From Candidatus Nomurabacteria bacterium (GTDB lineage: Bacteria > Patescibacteriota > Minisyncoccia > Phycocordibacterales > SBAW01), in NCBI GenBank assembly GCA_020854065.1, contig JADZGF010000014.1, positions 1 to 35,578 on the forward strand: DNA of 35,578 nucleotides. Direction: 5' to 3'. The translations under genes and the position numbers were made by a program. Shown here piece after piece: positions 35,570 to 35,578 of this stretch; the first letter of the stretch is position 1; every line of letters starts with the position of its first letter. The notes under the pieces were generated by a model. That model had not been told where the DNA came from. It did not search any database and was given only the letters and a program-made list of their open reading frames with translations.

Positions 35570-35578
35570 ATGATTTTA
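35570..35578 (+). other. Probable start of a truncated gene at the window edge
   Basis: TATACT (35558-35563) N6 ATG, same leaderless architecture as other genes in the window. Confidence 0.4.

Noticed and set aside
1-35578. CRISPR array, transposase or rRNA operon
   Set aside because: No regularly spaced identical repeats with spacers, no transposase-like ORF and no rRNA-like sequence noticed on reading.

Overview
The window looks like Patescibacteria/CPR-type (Parcubacteria-like) chromosomal DNA. It carries mostly housekeeping genes: pnp, rpsO, xerC/D-like, xth, cca, hup, rny, clpP, tig, ppa, nusA, tpiA, pgk, HIT and recJ, plus four tRNAs and several small membrane proteins. The strongest candidate for an undescribed system is a compact island at about 16060-18630. 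It contains a radical SAM protein (CAVQCEHC) and two unannotated, tandem, 18-aa paralogous peptides, MAAANTGSTGVGKPRPPK and MSGANTGSTGVTQPRPPK. Each peptide has a near-perfect Shine-Dalgarno, and most conserved codons that differ do so synonymously. A divergent receiver-like protein follows. Every ORF in the island is followed by a copy of a hairpin repeat, CGGAGC...GCTTGGCAaCAGAA, and two copies are extended into larger RNA-like structures whose paired regions are maintained. A second notable module is a wHTH-HATPase-DUF4325-like gene inserted at the 3' end of xth. It is flanked by a duplicated xth C-terminus (SDHCPVVIELK*, synonymous differences only) and preceded by helically phased TTTACAACTA operators. 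Other observations include a recurrent -10-N6/7-ATG (leaderless) start architecture, a tRNA-Pro abutting a start codon, a PilB-like ATPase with a shortened P-loop, a start codon buried in a 12-bp hairpin (tig), and a candidate sRNA with an operator over its -35. All calls come from reading the sequence and ORF translations; no database search was run.
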